A stretch of DNA of 64,000 nucleotides from NCBI GenBank assembly GCA_965247735.1, contig CBDFHN010000002.1, positions 4,464,001 to 4,528,000 on the forward strand. The letters are read 5' to 3'. Made by a program: the position numbers and the translations under genes. Numbering within the stretch: the stretch's first letter is position 1; every line of letters begins with the position of its first letter. Shown piece after piece: positions 51,697 to 59,556 of this stretch. This DNA comes from JAOXRU01 sp965247735 (GTDB lineage Bacteria > Bacteroidota > Bacteroidia > Flavobacteriales > Flavobacteriaceae). Under the pieces are notes generated by a model. That model searched no databases. It worked only from the letters and a program-made list of their open reading frames with translations, and was not told where the DNA came from.

Positions 51697-52090
51697 AGTT
51701 TCTAGTAGTTTTATTTAAGTTTTGTATTAATACAAACTCGTGGAGGTAAATAAAAAGACAGAAAAGAATGGCAAAAACAATATTTAATTTTCCCCAAAGT
51801 AATAGTTCGGGGGCTTTAATAAGTTCTACTATATTCATAACAAGAATAATTGTTATTTGAAATATGGCATTCAATTTAGTTTGCCTTCTACTCAGGACCC
51901 AGAGTGCAATTAAAATTTCAAAAAAACCAATTAAAATAGTAAATGTTGTAGCATGTTGATCTCCTAAAATTTTCGAAACAATTTGTAAGTGTCGAGGAAC
52001 CATTAAGAGTACTTTACAGTAAAAACCATTTATAAGCCATACTAAAGCAATTACATATGTTATAATAGTTTTAAGCTTGTGAGTTCTCAT
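51689..52090 (-). CDS. DoxX-like family membrane protein
   Basis: 133 residues with four transmembrane helices (about 10-28, 50-68, 73-90, 95-115). The first contains AITYVIALVWLINGFYCKVL, the DoxX-like start, followed by VPRHLQIVSKILGDQHATTF. First gene of the overlapping four-gene set, 6 bp downstream of cdaA. Confidence 0.8.
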   Translation of the reverse strand: MRTHKLKTIITYVIALVWLINGFYCKVLLMVPRHLQIVSKILGDQHATTFTILIGFFEILIALWVLSRRQTKLNAIFQITIILVMNIVELIKAPELLLWGKLNIVFAILFCLFIYLHEFVLIQNLNKTTRNYV

Positions 52091-52096
52091 TTAATA

Positions 52097-52882
52097 TTAC
52101 AACAAATCCTCTTTAATTATAGAAGCCAATTCTTTAAGATCTTTATAAAGTACAAATTCACCATCTTTTATAAAAGAAATCATTCCTGTTTCTTCACTTA
52201 CCACTATGGCCAAAGCATCGGTTTTTTCGGTGATGCCTACTGCAGCTCTATGTCTTAGTCCAAAACGAAGTGGGATGCTACGTTCGTTAGATACCGGCAA
52301 AATGGTTCGTGTGGCAACAATAAAATTATCTTCAATTACAGTGGCGCCATCATGTAGCGGACTGTTTTTAAAAAAAATACTTTCTATAATGGGTTCGGTA
52401 ACTTCAATATTCATTTTATCACCAGTACTCTTTATAAAATCTAAGGTATGATTTCGTTTTATGATAATGATAGCTCCAGTTTTTGTCTCACTCATTTTAT
52501 GGCAAGCTCGCAATACTGCATCAATATCAAACTCTATACTTAATTGATCTTGTTTTAGGAATTTAAAATGCTTTACAAAGTTTTTTTTATTAGCAAAACT
52601 TGTTGAACCTAGCATTAATAAAAATTTTCTTATTTCTTGTTGAAAAACAATAATTAATGCAATAAGTCCAATATTCATAAAACCACCAACAATACCACTT
52701 ACCATTTTCATTTCAAGGGTAGCAGTAAGTTTCCAGATAACATAAATAATTACAACTCCAATAAAAATATTTATAGCAACTGTGCCTTTTACCAATTTAT
52801 AGACATAATAAAGTAAAAGTGCTACCAGAATAATATCTATTCCGTCTATGATTTTAAAGTCTAAGAAATTGAAAAAATCCAA
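52097..52882 (-). CDS. cdaA: Diadenylate cyclase CdaA
   Basis: 261 residues. Makes cyclic di-AMP from two ATP. Three N-terminal transmembrane helices (about 12-90) anchor the DAC domain (100-255), with the conserved PLHDGATVIEDNFIVATRTI (DGA motif) and LRFGLRHRAAVGITEKTD (RHR motif). c-di-AMP controls osmolyte and potassium balance in most bacteria that make it. It lies downstream of folP and a lipoprotein gene and continues, 6 bp later, into a four-gene set of unknown function. No cdaR is nearby, as expected outside Firmicutes. Confidence 0.92.
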   Translation of the reverse strand: MDFFNFLDFKIIDGIDIILVALLLYYVYKLVKGTVAINIFIGVVIIYVIWKLTATLEMKMVSGIVGGFMNIGLIALIIVFQQEIRKFLLMLGSTSFANKKNFVKHFKFLKQDQLSIEFDIDAVLRACHKMSETKTGAIIIIKRNHTLDFIKSTGDKMNIEVTEPIIESIFFKNSPLHDGATVIEDNFIVATRTILPVSNERSIPLRFGLRHRAAVGITEKTDALAIVVSEETGMISFIKDGEFVLYKDLKELASIIKEDLL

Positions 52883-52953
52883 ATGTTTATGTTTTTATGT
52901 AAATGTAGGGAATATGTTTTAATCTTGCTAGAACGATATTGAGTGCTAAAAAT

Positions 52954-53670
52954 TTATAAAGCACAACTACAATCAGGAATTAAATCTTGATTGTAAATAA
53001 ATTGCTTTTTGGCTATTTTGACCTTGTTACTAGCTAAAGAATCGATAAGTAACAGGTTTTCTATATAGTGTTGTACGCTAAGTGTTTCATCAAAGTTTAA
53101 ATAGATAAGTGTTTCTTTGTGTGGAGCAGTAAAATTTATATGCGCTACTAGGTATTGATTAAGTTCCTCTTTTTCAATAGCATTTCCATCAAAAGTAATT
53201 TTATTATCATGATCAAAATTGATTCTTATAGTGTTCAGATCCATATGAAAATCAGGATGTTCTTTGATATAAAACATAGCAAACTCATCATTAGGCATAT
53301 AGAAGGTGCTATCAATAGGAATAAAAGAAAGGCTTTTGGTTTTGGTATTTGAAACAGAAAGATATGTTTTTGCACTTTCGTTTTTATGCAAACCTGCTTT
53401 TTCTCTCTTTCTAAGTAAAAAATCTAGCTGGGGTATAGCTTCTTTAAGTGTTAAACGCTTATCGGTATGAATAATCCAATTGGTTGTAGAAATTAAGTTT
53501 TTTCTGTTTAATTCTGCAGTACTATTTGTATCGTTATAAAAAATATAAGCAGAAGAAAAATCTTCCATCTCACTAATTTTTGCATCAGCAACAACAGCAA
53601 GTTTTACATCTCTTTTTTTTGCACAAGAGAGTGCAGTAAGAATTAAAAGAATTAGTATTGTTTTTTTCAT
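52954..53670 (-). CDS. Lipoprotein between folP and cdaA
   Basis: 238 residues with a lipoprotein signal (MKKTILILLILTALSCAKKR; lipobox ALSC). The body is beta/alpha mixed (YIFYNDTNSTAELNRKNLIS; TIRINFDHDNKITFDGNAIE), with a C-terminal YNQDLIPDCSCAL, a pair of cysteines. Looks like an ExbD/biopolymer-transport-like domain in its last third, but this is uncertain. Tightly placed 10 bp after folP. Confidence 0.75.
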   Translation of the reverse strand: MKKTILILLILTALSCAKKRDVKLAVVADAKISEMEDFSSAYIFYNDTNSTAELNRKNLISTTNWIIHTDKRLTLKEAIPQLDFLLRKREKAGLHKNESAKTYLSVSNTKTKSLSFIPIDSTFYMPNDEFAMFYIKEHPDFHMDLNTIRINFDHDNKITFDGNAIEKEELNQYLVAHINFTAPHKETLIYLNFDETLSVQHYIENLLLIDSLASNKVKIAKKQFIYNQDLIPDCSCAL

Positions 53671-53680
53671 TTTCTAGATA

Positions 53681-54508
53681 TTATTTTTTGTCTAATTGTG
53701 CCATAAGTTGAACACATTGCTTAGCTTCCTTTACATCATGAACTCTAAGAATAGTTGCTCCTTTTTGCAAAGCAACAGTATTTAGTATGGAAGTCCCATT
53801 TAGGGCTTCACTAGCAGCTGTGTTTAAGGTTTTGTAAATCATAGATTTTCTGCTTAGCCCAACCAAAATAGGTAGTTCTTGCATTTGCAGTAAATCCATA
53901 TTATTTAGTAATTCAAAATTATGTGCTAAGGTTTTAGAAAAACCAAAACCTGGATCAATAATAAGATCATGAATTTGTAATGCTCTTGCAGCAGCAACTT
54001 TTTTAGCAAAATAAGTGTTTATTTCGAGCAAGATATCTTTATACTTAGTTTTTTTTTGCATATTTTGTGGAGTTCCTTTCATATGCATCATTATATAAGG
54101 CACTTGTAGTTTGGCGATTGTGGCTAACATATTATCATCCATACTCCCTGCAGAAATATCATTAATAAGGGCAGCTCCATGAGCTATTGCTTTTTCTGCA
54201 ATAGTACTTCTAAAGGTGTCCGCAGAAATAATGCAATCAGGAAAAGCTTCTAAAACTAGTTCTAGTACAGGAAGTAATCTTGCCAGTTCTTCAGTTTCCG
54301 AAATATGTTTAGCGCCAGGTCTAGAACTGTAAGCACCAATATCTATAAAAGTAGCGCCGTCGGATAACATTTTTTCAACTTGATGAAGAATTTCGGTTTT
54401 ATTTTTATACTTTCCACCATCGTAAAAAGAATCAGGAGTACAGTTTAAAATCCCCATGATTTTGGGGCTAGATAAATCAATTAGAATACCTTTGCAGTTA
54501 ATGGTCAT
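53681..54508 (-). CDS. folP: Dihydropteroate synthase
   Basis: 275 residues. Condenses 6-hydroxymethyl-dihydropterin diphosphate with p-aminobenzoate, the sulfonamide-sensitive step of folate synthesis. Motifs: MGILNCTPDSFYDGGKY, GATFIDIGAYSSRPGAK, ISADTFRSTIAEKAIAHGAA, IMMHMKGTPQNMQ, LIIDPGFGFSKTLAHNFELL and VGLSRKSMIYKTL. First gene of the minus-strand run to cdaA and beyond. Confidence 0.95.
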   Translation of the reverse strand: MTINCKGILIDLSSPKIMGILNCTPDSFYDGGKYKNKTEILHQVEKMLSDGATFIDIGAYSSRPGAKHISETEELARLLPVLELVLEAFPDCIISADTFRSTIAEKAIAHGAALINDISAGSMDDNMLATIAKLQVPYIMMHMKGTPQNMQKKTKYKDILLEINTYFAKKVAAARALQIHDLIIDPGFGFSKTLAHNFELLNNMDLLQMQELPILVGLSRKSMIYKTLNTAASEALNGTSILNTVALQKGATILRVHDVKEAKQCVQLMAQLDKK

Positions 54509-54578
54509 CTTAAAATGTTAAAAGTTTTTTTTACTTTCCGAATTTTAAGCGAAATTTACACAAAATAGTAGTAAGTAC

Positions 54579-55127
54579 ATGCAAGAAACAACAAAACAAT
54601 ACGACGAACTGATAAAAAAGTGTAGGTCGCTTTTTATAAATAAAATGAAAGATTATGGAAGCGCATGGAGAATACTACGTTTGCCATCGCTTACCGATCA
54701 AATTTTTATAAAAGCTCAGCGTATTAGAGGTCTTCAAGAGAACGATGTTCGTAAAGTTGATGAAGGAGAAGTTTCAGAATTTATTGGGATTATCAATTAT
54801 TCCATAATGGCATTAATTCAATTAGAAAAAGGAATTGCAACACAGCCAGATTTAGAACTAGACAATGCTGTGGTATTGTATGATACGCAAGTAAAAATCA
54901 CGAAAGAACTGATGGAGGCTAAAAACCATGATTATGGTGAAGCTTGGAGAGATTTAAGAGTTTCGTCGCTAACAGATCTAATTATACAAAAACTACTTCG
55001 CGTAAAACAAATAGAAGATAACAAAGGCAAAACATTGGTAAGCGAAGGCATCGATGCCAATTATCAAGATATGATTAACTACGCTATTTTTGCCCTTATT
55101 CATTTATCTAATAATAACAATAATTAA
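54579..55127 (+). CDS. DUF1599 protein with two internal repeats
   Basis: 182 residues formed by an internal duplication: NKMKDYGSAWRILRLPSLTD in the first half and EAKNHDYGEAWRDLRVSSLT in the second, each followed by an acidic helical stretch and INYSIMALIQLEK or INYAIFALIHLSN. This twofold layout is the DUF1599 pattern (nucleotide-phosphate-binding-like all-alpha fold). Its divergent placement opposite folP is conserved in flavobacteria. Function unknown. Confidence 0.88.
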   Translation: MQETTKQYDELIKKCRSLFINKMKDYGSAWRILRLPSLTDQIFIKAQRIRGLQENDVRKVDEGEVSEFIGIINYSIMALIQLEKGIATQPDLELDNAVVLYDTQVKITKELMEAKNHDYGEAWRDLRVSSLTDLIIQKLLRVKQIEDNKGKTLVSEGIDANYQDMINYAIFALIHLSNNNNN

Positions 55128-55139
55128 ATAACTACCACT

Positions 55140-56237
55140 GTGAAATATCTTGTTGCTTTTTCTAGAATTTTTGTTGGAGTCCTTTTTATTATCAGTGGAC
55201 TTATAAAACTAAACGATCCTGTTGGCTTTTCTTTTAAATTAGAAGAATATTTTGGAGTAGGAGTTTTAAATCTTACCTGGTTAGAACCTTATGCATTGGC
55301 AATAGCACTTTTTGTAGTGGTTTTTGAAGTGCTTTTGGGAGTGTTTTTATTACTTGGTTTTAAAACTAAATTCACGGTTTGGAGTTTGTTATTAATGATT
55401 GTGTTTTTTACGTTTTTGACTTTTTATTCTGCATATTTTAATAAGGTAACAGATTGTGGGTGTTTTGGAGATGCAGTTAAATTAACTCCTTGGCAATCTT
55501 TTACAAAAGATATTATTCTATTAGTTTTTATTTTGGTGCTTTTTCTAAAAAAAGAATACATACAACCATTATTAAAACCACGACCAATAGCAGCATTAAG
55601 TTTACTGTCCTTATTGGCATGTGTGTTTTTTGCAAGACATGTATTGGCTCATTTGCCTTCAATAGATTTTAGACCTTATAAAATTGGAAAAAATATAGAA
55701 GAAGGAAAAAGCACTCCTGACGATGCTGCAAAAGCAATATATGAATATGCATGGAAGTTTAATGTAGGAGGGGAAGAACAAGAATTTATTACCAACGGTT
55801 CTTACCCAACAGTAGACGGTACTTATGTAGGTGTTGAAACTACGGAAATTCAAAAGGGATATGAACCTCCAATTCATGATTTTACTATTGAAAAAGACGG
55901 GGTTGATATGGCAGATACTATACTGAATGAAGAAAAACTAGTTATGGTAGTAGCATATGACTTAGGAAAGAGTAATGCAGATGCATTTTCGGAGTTAAAA
56001 ACAATAACAGAAATGGCCGTTAAAAAAGGCTTTAAAGTTATTGGTATGTCTGCTTCTTTGCCAGAAACTACTGATACATTAAAAAAAGAATTTCAGCTGA
56101 GTTTTGATTTTTATTTTACAGATCAAACTACATTAAAAACTATTGTAAGGTCTAATCCAGCGATATTAGTTTTAGAAAAAGGAACAATTGTGCAAAAAGT
56201 GCATTATAACGATTTTGAGGATTTAAAGTTTGATTAA
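55140..56237 (+). CDS. BT_3928-type DoxX membrane protein
   Basis: 365 residues, GTG start. Four transmembrane helices in the N-terminal DoxX-like domain (about 5-150, with FSRIFVGVLFIISGLIKLND and DCGCFGDAVKLTPWQSFTKD), a fifth near 155-172, then a soluble periplasmic domain (200-365) of thioredoxin-like pattern (LVMVVAYDLGKSNADAFSEL; LPETTDTLKKEFQLSFDFYF). DoxX-family proteins in this setting are linked to redox or envelope homeostasis; no reaction is known. Co-oriented with DUF1599 and overlapping the permease gene by 8 bases. Confidence 0.85.
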   Translation: MKYLVAFSRIFVGVLFIISGLIKLNDPVGFSFKLEEYFGVGVLNLTWLEPYALAIALFVVVFEVLLGVFLLLGFKTKFTVWSLLLMIVFFTFLTFYSAYFNKVTDCGCFGDAVKLTPWQSFTKDIILLVFILVLFLKKEYIQPLLKPRPIAALSLLSLLACVFFARHVLAHLPSIDFRPYKIGKNIEEGKSTPDDAAKAIYEYAWKFNVGGEEQEFITNGSYPTVDGTYVGVETTEIQKGYEPPIHDFTIEKDGVDMADTILNEEKLVMVVAYDLGKSNADAFSELKTITEMAVKKGFKVIGMSASLPETTDTLKKEFQLSFDFYFTDQTTLKTIVRSNPAILVLEKGTIVQKVHYNDFEDLKFD

Positions 56238-57306
56238 TTACTTATTACATAAAATTGGATATGCTTGTATTACGCTATTAGGCGTGGTTACTGTGATATT
56301 CTTTTTGTTTACTGTTTTGCCTGGAGATCCAGCTAGAATGATGCTTGATCAAAACGAGAATGAAGAGCAATTAATGTTAATCAAAAAGAAGTATGGTTTT
56401 GATAAGCCAATAGGAAAACAGTATTTGTATTATTTAAATGACCTGTCTCCTTTGTCTTTTCATTCTGAAAACAAGGATGATTATACTTTTTTAACTAAAA
56501 ATAAATACAATGCTATTTCTTTATTTTCAGTTGGAAAAACGGCAATAGTACTAAAAACACCATATTTAAGAGAGTCGTTTCAGAAAAATGGAAAAAAAGT
56601 AACGGAAATTATTGGAGATACTTTACCTAATACGGTGGTGTTAGCGATATCAGCAATAAGCATCGCTATACTTTTGGGTGTTTTTTTTGGAATATTATCG
56701 GCCCTTTATAAAGATACTTTTTTCGATAGAGCAATACAGATTTGCAGTACATTGGGAATGAGTGTGCCTTCGTTTTTTAGTGCTATATTATTTGCTTGGC
56801 TATTTGGTTTTGTGTTACGTAAATACACAGGTTTAAATATGACAGGAAGTTTATATGAAGTTGATGATTTTGGAGAAACAATATATATTCAATTTAAAAA
56901 CCTGATACTGCCTGCTTTGGTTTTAGGAATACGACCTTTGGCAGTTGTCATTCAATTGATGCGAAACTCATTATTGGAGACTTTGAATCAAGATTATATT
57001 AGAACAGCAAAAGCAAAAGGGTTAAGTCCACTTCGTGTAATATGGAAACATGCGGTAAAAAACTCGCTTAATCCGGTAATAACAGCAGTATCTGGATGGT
57101 TTGCAAGTATGTTGGCAGGGGCGGTCTTTGTAGAATATATATTTGGATGGAATGGTTTAGGAAAAGAGATTGTAGATGCACTAAATACTTTAGACCTTCC
57201 AATAATAATGGGAGCAGTATTGGTTATTGCCACCATGTTTATTTTAATTAATATTTTTGTTGATATTATTTATGGCTGGTTAGACCCTAAGGTAAGGTTA
57301 ACTTAG
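56230..57306 (+). CDS. OppB/DppB-type ABC transporter permease
   Basis: 358 residues, TTG start. Six transmembrane helices with a long periplasmic insert (about 40-120) after helix 1. Family motifs: TVIFFLFTVLPGDPARMMLD (N-terminal signature) and, near residue 265, LNQDYIRTAKAKGLSPLRVI (EAA loop contacting the ATPase). No partner permease, ATPase or binding protein lies nearby, so the rest of the transporter is encoded elsewhere. Overlaps the upstream BT_3928-type gene. Confidence 0.88.
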   Translation: MINYLLHKIGYACITLLGVVTVIFFLFTVLPGDPARMMLDQNENEEQLMLIKKKYGFDKPIGKQYLYYLNDLSPLSFHSENKDDYTFLTKNKYNAISLFSVGKTAIVLKTPYLRESFQKNGKKVTEIIGDTLPNTVVLAISAISIAILLGVFFGILSALYKDTFFDRAIQICSTLGMSVPSFFSAILFAWLFGFVLRKYTGLNMTGSLYEVDDFGETIYIQFKNLILPALVLGIRPLAVVIQLMRNSLLETLNQDYIRTAKAKGLSPLRVIWKHAVKNSLNPVITAVSGWFASMLAGAVFVEYIFGWNGLGKEIVDALNTLDLPIIMGAVLVIATMFILINIFVDIIYGWLDPKVRLT

Positions 57307-57388
57307 TTTGTATAGTTTAGGAAAAGAAAAATTGCTAGAAATATAATTGTTGAATTAAAAGCCCTCAATTGGGAAAAATTAAAAGAAA

Positions 57389-58138
57389 ATGAGAAAAAAA
57401 ATTGTTGCAGGAAACTGGAAAATGAATAAAAATTTACCAGAAACACAAACGCTGATTAATGAATTAATAGCTGCTATTCCAGCTACTGATGCTGAGGTTA
57501 TGGTTGCACCAACTTATGTGAGTTTACATGCTGCGGTTACCGCTGCAAAGGACAGTAAAGTAGAAGTGGTAGCGCAAAACATGCATTTTGCTGCTAATGG
57601 TGCTTATACAGGAGAGATTTCTGGAGATATGTTGCAAAGTGTTGGCATTAATACCGTGATTTTGGGCCATAGTGAGCGTAGAGCTTATTTTGGTGAAGAT
57701 GATGAAATGTTGACAAAAAAAGTTAATGTGGCCTTGGCAAAAGAGTTACGTATTGTATTTTGTTTTGGAGAAGAATTGGAAGATAGAAAATCTGGAAACC
57801 ACTTTAATGTAGTTGAAAGTCAACTTAAAAACGCTTTGTTTCATTTGTTAGAGTCTTCTTGGGATAATATAGTATTGGCCTATGAGCCAGTATGGGCTAT
57901 TGGTACTGGTGAGACAGCATCTCCAGAGCAAGCACAAGAAATGCATGCATTTATAAGACAGGTAATTACAAAGCAATATAATGAGCAAGTTGCTGCAAAA
58001 GTTTCGATCTTATATGGTGGAAGTGTAAAACCAGGTAATGCAGTAGAGATTTTTTCTAAACCAGATGTAGATGGTGGTCTTATTGGAGGAGCAGCACTTA
58101 AGGTGGAAGATTTTACAGCGATAATAAAAGCTATCTAG
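57389..58138 (+). CDS. tpiA: Triose-phosphate isomerase
   Basis: 249 residues. Interconverts dihydroxyacetone phosphate and glyceraldehyde 3-phosphate. KIVAGNWKMNKNLPETQ, HSERRAYFGEDDEML (catalytic His in GHSERR), VLAYEPVWAIGTGETASPEQ (catalytic Glu) and SILYGGSVKPGNAVEIF are all in place. Normal length. Part of a plus-strand run with the permease and prmA. Confidence 0.96.
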   Translation: MRKKIVAGNWKMNKNLPETQTLINELIAAIPATDAEVMVAPTYVSLHAAVTAAKDSKVEVVAQNMHFAANGAYTGEISGDMLQSVGINTVILGHSERRAYFGEDDEMLTKKVNVALAKELRIVFCFGEELEDRKSGNHFNVVESQLKNALFHLLESSWDNIVLAYEPVWAIGTGETASPEQAQEMHAFIRQVITKQYNEQVAAKVSILYGGSVKPGNAVEIFSKPDVDGGLIGGAALKVEDFTAIIKAI

Positions 58139-58181
58139 TTTTGTTAAACTAGACCATAATCAATAGTAATAGGTAAGAATA

Positions 58182-59015
58182 GTGGAGTTGATATATATTG
58201 AATATACATTTAAGGTAAGTCCGTTGCAACCAGCATCAGACATAATTATTGCGCAATTAGGAGAATTAGGATTCGAGAGTTTTGTTGAAAATGAAGACGG
58301 AGTACAGGCTTATATTCAAAAGCCAGACTGGAATGAAGGGATGATTGACGATATTCAAATTTTGAATTCCGGTTTATTTGAAATTTCTTATGAACAAAAA
58401 GAGATTCCTCAGGAGAATTGGAATATCGATTGGGAGAAAAATTTTGAAGCTATAGTTGTAGATGATAAATGTACAGTTAGAGCACCTTTTCATGAAATAC
58501 CAACTACCGAATTTGATATTATTATTGAGCCAAAAATGAGTTTTGGAACTGGGCATCATGAAACTACACACATGATGCTTCAGTTTCTAATGAAAGAAGA
58601 CCTAGCGAGAAAAAAAGTGCTAGATATGGGTTGCGGGACCGCTGTTTTAGCAATAATGGCGGAGAAGAGAGGAGCAAAACCTATAGATGCAATCGACATC
58701 GATAATTGGTGTTATCTAAATTCTTTAGAAAATGTAGAACGAAATAATTGTAAGGAAATTACCGTTATGGAAGGGGAGTCTTCACTCTTAGCAGGAAAGA
58801 AGTATGATGTTATTATAGCGAATATAAATAGAAATATATTGCTTAATGATATAGAAGTGTATGCTAAAGCGTTGAATAGTAATGGTGTATTGCTATTGAG
58901 TGGCTTTTATAAAGAAGATATTAATGTGTTAAACGACAGATGTAAGCAGTTCACATTAAATTTTGTAGAGAATATCGAAAAAAACAACTGGGTGGCTGTA
59001 AAATACATAAATTAG
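58182..59015 (+). CDS. prmA: Ribosomal protein L11 methyltransferase
   Basis: 277 residues, GTG start. N-terminal substrate-binding domain (1-100, with YIEYTFKVSPLQPASDIII), then the methyltransferase core: MSFGTGHHETTHMMLQFLMK (class hallmark), VLDMGCGTAVLAIMAEKRGA (motif I) and DVIIANINRNILLNDI (motif IV). Trimethylates L11. Followed 17 bp later by clpS. Confidence 0.94.
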   Translation: MELIYIEYTFKVSPLQPASDIIIAQLGELGFESFVENEDGVQAYIQKPDWNEGMIDDIQILNSGLFEISYEQKEIPQENWNIDWEKNFEAIVVDDKCTVRAPFHEIPTTEFDIIIEPKMSFGTGHHETTHMMLQFLMKEDLARKKVLDMGCGTAVLAIMAEKRGAKPIDAIDIDNWCYLNSLENVERNNCKEITVMEGESSLLAGKKYDVIIANINRNILLNDIEVYAKALNSNGVLLLSGFYKEDINVLNDRCKQFTLNFVENIEKNNWVAVKYIN

Positions 59016-59032
59016 CTACAAATCCCATGATT

Positions 59033-59308
59033 ATGTCCACGAGAGAAGAAGTAAAAGAAGAATTTTTAGTAGAGGTCCAAGAGGAAAATCAAAACGAAAT
59101 TATATTATTTAATGACGATGAGAATACTTTTGACCATGTAATTGATACACTTATAGCTGCATGTGACCATTCAGCAATCCAAGCAGAACAATGTTCGTTG
59201 ATTGTACATTATAAAGGAAAATGTAGTGTTAAAACAGGCTCTTTTGAAGAGCTAAAACCACGTTGTAGTAAACTTTTGGAAGCTGGATTATCAGCTGAAA
59301 TTGTATAG
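59033..59308 (+). CDS. clpS: ATP-dependent Clp protease adaptor ClpS
   Basis: 91 residues. Binds ClpA/ClpC and delivers N-degron substrates. Core IILFNDDENTFDHVIDTLIA, then CDHSAIQAEQCSLIVHYKGK and a C-terminal KLLEAGLSAEIV, all as in flavobacterial ClpS. The ATG at 59033 gives the usual MSTREEVKEEF start; an ATG two codons earlier (59027) is also possible. Confidence 0.93.
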   Translation: MSTREEVKEEFLVEVQEENQNEIILFNDDENTFDHVIDTLIAACDHSAIQAEQCSLIVHYKGKCSVKTGSFEELKPRCSKLLEAGLSAEIV

Positions 59309-59373
59309 TTTTGGCTTACCTTGTAATGGAGAAAAAATAGAGATTTTAAGTTCTTGATTTATATATAAAACAG

Positions 59374-59401
59374 AAAACCCGCTTGTTTAAGCGGTTTTTT
59401 T
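59374..59401 (+). terminator. Intrinsic terminator after clpS
   Basis: Stem CCGCTT / AAGCGG with loop GTTT (59379-59394), then TTTTTTT. Confidence 0.8.
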
Positions 59402-59488
59402 ATGCCTAAATTTTTTATAAAAGTCAAATATACTAAGCTTTTAATACAATTATTTTAATGATTTATTAATAATCTTATAACGCAATAA

Positions 59489-59505
59489 GTTTACTATAGA
59501 GAAAC
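59489..59505. promoter_or_regulatory. Putative XRE-cupin operator, site 1
   Basis: GTTTA-N7-GAAAC. One of three sites with the pattern GTTTA-N7-TAAAC in the window, 50 bp before the start of the MFS gene. Confidence 0.5.
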
Positions 59506-59516
59506 TTATGATGGAT

Positions 59517-59556
59517 ATTTGTCAAAAAATTTACTATAAGTAAACTTTTGACAAAT
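59517..59556. promoter_or_regulatory. Long inverted repeat over the start codon, containing operator site 2
   Basis: The outer arm ATTTGTCAAAA (59517-59527) pairs with TTTTGACAAAT (59546-59556). The inner operator TTTAC-TATAA-GTAAA lies at 59530-59544 (17-bp site 59529-59545, ATTTA-N7-TAAAC). The ATG of the MFS gene (59555) is partly inside the right arm, so the site could act as an operator in DNA or as a start-occluding hairpin in RNA. Confidence 0.5.
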
